Below, in pieces: positions 39,929 to 42,569 of a DNA stretch of 42,569 nucleotides. The notes below the pieces were generated by a model. That model ran no database searches. It was given only the letters and a program-made list of their open reading frames with translations, and had not been told where the DNA came from. Where the stretch lies: contig JAPPFK010000027.1 of assembly GCA_028823885.1 (NCBI GenBank), positions 1-42,569 of the forward strand, in the 5' to 3' direction. This stretch comes from Rhodospirillales bacterium (GTDB lineage Bacteria > Pseudomonadota > Alphaproteobacteria > Rhodospirillales > UBA2165). A program made the translations under genes and the position numbers. Every line of letters begins with the position of its first letter. Positions within the stretch are counted from its first letter, which is position 1.

Positions 39929-40606
39929 ATGCCAACGGTTTTCATTACCGGCGCCAATCGGGGCCTCGGCCTCGAATTCGCGTCCCAGTACGCGGCCGGC
40001 GGCTGGTCGGTCATTGCGACTTGCCGGAATCCGGACCGCGCGGACGGGTTGCGCGGGATCGCGGGCGACATCGATGTCCATGCGCTCGACGTCTCCGACT
40101 TCGGCGCCGTCGACGCGGTCGCGGCGTCGCTGGCCGGACAGCCCATCGACCTGTTGATCAACAATGCCGGGCTGCTCGGCTCCACGGCCGGGTTCGGCGC
40201 CACCGATCCCGAAGGCTGGGAGGACGTGTTCCGGGTCAACGCCATGGCGCCCCTCAGGCTGGCCGAGGGGCTGGTGGAAAACGTCGCCGCGTCCGGGCAA
40301 AAGAAGATCGTCGCCGTCACCTCGGCCATGGGGAGCATTTCCGCGGGCGGCGGCGGATACTATCCCTACCGGTCGTCCAAGGCGGCGCTCAACATGGTGA
40401 TGAAGAGCCTGTCCACCGACCTCGCCGGGCGCGGCATTACCGTCGCCGTGCTTCACCCGGGATGGGCGCGGACCGACATGGGAGGCGCCGGCGCCGCGGT
40501 CCCGGTTGCCGACAGCGTATCGGGAATGCGGCGGATCATCGGCCGGCTGGGACTTGACGACACGGGCACGTTCTGGGGATATGACGGCGGACGGCTGGAT
40601 TGGTAG
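39929..40606 (+). CDS. Short-chain dehydrogenase/reductase (sniffer/C-factor-like)
   Basis: This 225-aa classical SDR has the NAD(P)-binding motif TGANRGLG (7-14), NNAG at 78-81, catalytic Ser132 and the YxxxK pair Tyr147/Lys151 (YPYRSSKAALN). The arginine after TGAN fits NADPH preference. The overall pattern (ITGANRGLGLEFASQYAAGG, VLHPGWARTDMGG) resembles C-factor/sniffer-type carbonyl reductases. The substrate is unknown. The ATG follows AGGGAGGATATCAGCGGC. It belongs to the rightward run ending with DUF1489. Confidence 0.9.
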   Translation: MPTVFITGANRGLGLEFASQYAAGGWSVIATCRNPDRADGLRGIAGDIDVHALDVSDFGAVDAVAASLAGQPIDLLINNAGLLGSTAGFGATDPEGWEDVFRVNAMAPLRLAEGLVENVAASGQKKIVAVTSAMGSISAGGGGYYPYRSSKAALNMVMKSLSTDLAGRGITVAVLHPGWARTDMGGAGAAVPVADSVSGMRRIIGRLGLDDTGTFWGYDGGRLDW

Positions 40607-40628
40607 GCGGCCGGCGGAGGAGACGCGC

Positions 40629-41231
40629 GTGGCGGACCCCATAGACATGTATTTCGATTTTGCCTCTCCCTACGGCTATCTGGCGTTGTTCCGGATCGAC
40701 GCCATCGCGGAGAAGCACGAACGGTCCGTCAATTGGCGGCCCTACCTGCTGGGCGCGGTCTTCCAGCACAACGGTCAGCGCTCCCTCGTGGAGCAGCCGT
40801 TGAAGGGCGAGTATTCGCTCCACGATCTCGAGCGCTCGGCCCGGCTCCATGGCGTAACGTTCAAGATGCCGGAGCCGTTTCCCATCCCCACGGTGGCGGC
40901 GGGGCGGGTGTTCTACTTCCTGCATGACCGGGACGAGCAATTGGCGCGGGATTTCGCCAAGGCCGCGATGACCGCGTTTTTCGCCGACGGGATCGATATC
41001 CGGCCCCGGGAAACCGTCGCCGAAATCGCCGGCGGGCTGGGGGCCGACGTTCAAGCCTGCATCGACGCAACCAATGATCAGTCCTACAAGGACCGGCTCC
41101 GCGACGAAACCCAGGCGGCCATGGACCGCGGAGCCTTCGGCTCGCCCTATTTCATCGTCGACGGCGAGCCGTTCTGGGGCTGCGACCGGATGGATATGAT
41201 GGACCGGTGGCTCGAACGGGGCGGCTGGTAG
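40629..41231 (+). CDS. DsbA-family 2-hydroxychromene-2-carboxylate isomerase-like protein
   Basis: This 200-aa thioredoxin-fold protein matches the HCCA isomerase/kappa-GST family: MYFDFASPYGYLALFRIDAI near the N terminus, with Ser13 at the position of the catalytic serine, then WRPYLLGAVFQ and a C-terminal GAFGSPYFIVDGEPFWGCDR with the cis-proline loop. Family members isomerise HCCA in naphthalene degradation with glutathione, but most homologues have unassigned substrates. GTG 40629 follows GGAGGAG with 7-nt spacing. Enoyl-CoA hydratase follows after 9 nt. Confidence 0.9.
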   Translation: MADPIDMYFDFASPYGYLALFRIDAIAEKHERSVNWRPYLLGAVFQHNGQRSLVEQPLKGEYSLHDLERSARLHGVTFKMPEPFPIPTVAAGRVFYFLHDRDEQLARDFAKAAMTAFFADGIDIRPRETVAEIAGGLGADVQACIDATNDQSYKDRLRDETQAAMDRGAFGSPYFIVDGEPFWGCDRMDMMDRWLERGGW

Positions 41232-41240
41232 GAGACGCCC

Positions 41241-42041
41241 ATGTCCGAACCCGTCATCCTGACCGATACCGACGACCGTGGGGTCGCCACGGTCACCCTC
41301 AACCGTCCCGACAAGTTCAATACCTGGAACCCGGCGTTGCTCACCGCCCTCGTCGACGGGCTTCAGGCCCTGGCCGGGGATGACGCGGTGCGGCTGCTGG
41401 TGCTGCGCGGCGCCGGCAAGCATTTTTCCGCGGGCGCCGACGTCAATTGGTTCAGGGAACTGGCCGAGGCGGCGCCGGACGTCCAGAAGGAGGGCGCTGC
41501 GCTGTCGCTGGCCGCCATGCGCGGCCTGTACGAATTTCCCAAACCCACCATCGCCCTCATTCACAATGCGTGTTTCGGCGGCGGCACCGGCTATGCGGCC
41601 GGCTGCGACGTGGTCATCGCCTCCGAGGACGCCAAATTCGCCATCACCGAGGTGCGCGTCGGCATTACGCCGGCGCCCATACTCCCCCAGTTGATCGCCG
41701 CGCTCGGCGTCCGCCAGGCGAGACGATATGCGGTTTCTGGGGAGACATTCGACGTCCACCGGGCGAAGGAGATCGGCTTGGTCCACGAAATATGCCCGGT
41801 CGGCGGCCTGGATGAGGCGGCGGCGCCGGTCATCGATGGATATCTGCGCAGCGGCCCTGTGGCGGTGGGGCGGACCAAGCGCCTGATCGGAGAAATCTCC
41901 GGCGCGTCGATTTCGGACGCGATGGCCGAGCAAATGGCCGAGATCAGCGCCTCGGGACGCTCGACCGCCGAAGGAATCGAGGGATTCCGGGCGTTCCTGG
42001 ATAAACGGGCCGCCGCCTGGTACCCCGATAGGGACGAATAG
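41241..42041 (+). CDS. Enoyl-CoA hydratase/isomerase-family (crotonase) protein
   Basis: This 266-aa crotonase has the oxyanion-hole segments HFSAGADVNWF (61-71) and NACFGGGTGYAAGCD (109-123). Of the two catalytic glutamates of classic enoyl-CoA hydratase, the first position is Gly117 here, while the second, Glu137 (AITEVRVGITPAPI), is present. That pattern, and the EVRxGITPA motif, resemble methylglutaconyl- or isohexenylglutaconyl-CoA hydratase types (leucine or isoprenoid catabolism), although no other genes of those pathways lie alongside. Substrate unknown. The DUF1489 gene begins 5 nt after its stop. Confidence 0.88.
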   Translation: MSEPVILTDTDDRGVATVTLNRPDKFNTWNPALLTALVDGLQALAGDDAVRLLVLRGAGKHFSAGADVNWFRELAEAAPDVQKEGAALSLAAMRGLYEFPKPTIALIHNACFGGGTGYAAGCDVVIASEDAKFAITEVRVGITPAPILPQLIAALGVRQARRYAVSGETFDVHRAKEIGLVHEICPVGGLDEAAAPVIDGYLRSGPVAVGRTKRLIGEISGASISDAMAEQMAEISASGRSTAEGIEGFRAFLDKRAAAWYPDRDE

Positions 42042-42046
42042 CCCGA

Positions 42047-42484
42047 ATGTCCGTCAATCTTCTCCGAATGGCTGTCGGGATCGAGAGCACCGGGCATCTC
42101 CGCCGGCGACAGTCCGAGCGGCTGGAAGCCTACCGGCGGGAGCACGGCGAGGCGGTCCTCCGCACCTTTACGCGCAACGTGCCGAGGCGCGCCGGCGAAC
42201 TGATCGACGGGGGATCCATCTATTGGGTCATCAAGCGCTTCATCCGGGTCCGCCAGCGGATTCTCGGCGTCGACGAATTCCGCAACGACGAAGGCAAGCG
42301 CCGGTGCTTCATCACCCTGGATCCCGAGCTGACGCCGGTCGAAATGCGCGCTCAGAAGCCGTTTCAGGGTTGGCGGTACCTGCGGCCCGAGGATTCGCCT
42401 CCCGATGTCCGGATTTCCCGGGAGCAATCCGGGGAGTTGCCGCCGGAGATGGCCGCCGACCTCCGGGAACTCGGCCTGATCTAG
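42047..42484 (+). CDS. DUF1489-family protein
   Basis: This 145-aa cytosolic protein belongs to the alphaproteobacterial DUF1489 family. Conserved pieces are LLRMAVGIEST, the TRNVPRRAGELIDGGSIYWV block, IKRFIRVRQRILGVDEF, RCFITLDPELTPVEMRAQ and FQGWRYLRPEDSPPDV. No catalytic motif is apparent and the function is unknown. It closes the rightward gene run; 85 nt of non-coding DNA with pyrimidine-rich sequence follow to the window end. Confidence 0.9.
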   Translation: MSVNLLRMAVGIESTGHLRRRQSERLEAYRREHGEAVLRTFTRNVPRRAGELIDGGSIYWVIKRFIRVRQRILGVDEFRNDEGKRRCFITLDPELTPVEMRAQKPFQGWRYLRPEDSPPDVRISREQSGELPPEMAADLRELGLI

Positions 42485-42569
42485 CCGGCGCTGGGTAAGG
42501 GGGAATTTCCATATCCCCCCCCCACCCTCGACGCCCGGCTATTGCCGGCCGTCTCGACCTCCCCCTCCA

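Overview
The window is a 42.6 kb piece of a high-GC alphaproteobacterial chromosome, probably from a Rhodospirillales-like lineage. The evidence is the S10/spc/alpha ribosomal cluster with adk directly after secY and before rpsM, an RpoA of alphaproteobacterial type, an ATP12 F1-ATPase assembly chaperone, DUF1489 and DUF1194 proteins, and a biotin-dependent propionyl-CoA carboxylase. Family names come from reading the translations by eye; no database search was run.

Region 1 (1-10283) holds the ribosomal genes: rpsC (5' end cut by the window), rplP, rpmC, rpsQ, rplN, rplX, rplE, rpsN, rpsH, rplF, rplR, rpsE, rpmD, rplO, secY, adk, then rpsM, rpsK, rpoA, rplQ. A near-consensus sigma-70 promoter lies between adk and rpsM, and a hairpin terminator follows rplQ.

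Region 2 (10356-18230) is a tightly packed, largely overlapping housekeeping operon: HtrA-type protease, rarA, crcB, RluC/D pseudouridine synthase, HAD phosphatase, AsmA-like protein and ATP12. Four of its junctions are ATGA/GTGA overlaps.

Region 3 (18300-29112) is bracketed by the two subunits of an acyl-CoA (propionyl-CoA) carboxylase, pccB and pccA, which lie more than 7 kb apart. Between them are a DODA-family protein, a tandem YCII protein, two DUF1194 von Willebrand-like secreted paralogues, a small secreted protein behind a strong promoter, and an oppositely oriented cassette: acyl-CoA/oxalate-CoA ligase-like, ketopantoate-reductase-like and rhomboid protease. This is the most unusual neighbourhood in the window.

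Region 4 (29109-35832) is a mosaic of single genes in both orientations: EamA transporter, GST and acylphosphatase, an orphan Bug/TctC solute receptor, lipB, tRNA-Leu(GAG), and a divergent alkylsulfatase-like metallo-beta-lactamase protein with an AT-rich upstream region that carries inverted repeats.

Region 5 (35833-42484) is a co-directional run: maeB-type malic enzyme with a phosphotransacetylase-like tail, mgtE, a small membrane protein, an SDR, a DsbA-like 2-hydroxychromene-2-carboxylate isomerase, a crotonase and a DUF1489 protein. I saw no CRISPR array, insertion sequence, phage gene, toxin-antitoxin pair or recognisable defence system. The best candidates for new biology are the DUF1194/rhomboid neighbourhood, the PanE-like/CoA-ligase couple, the divergent alkylsulfatase with its palindromic promoter, and the rpsM leader.
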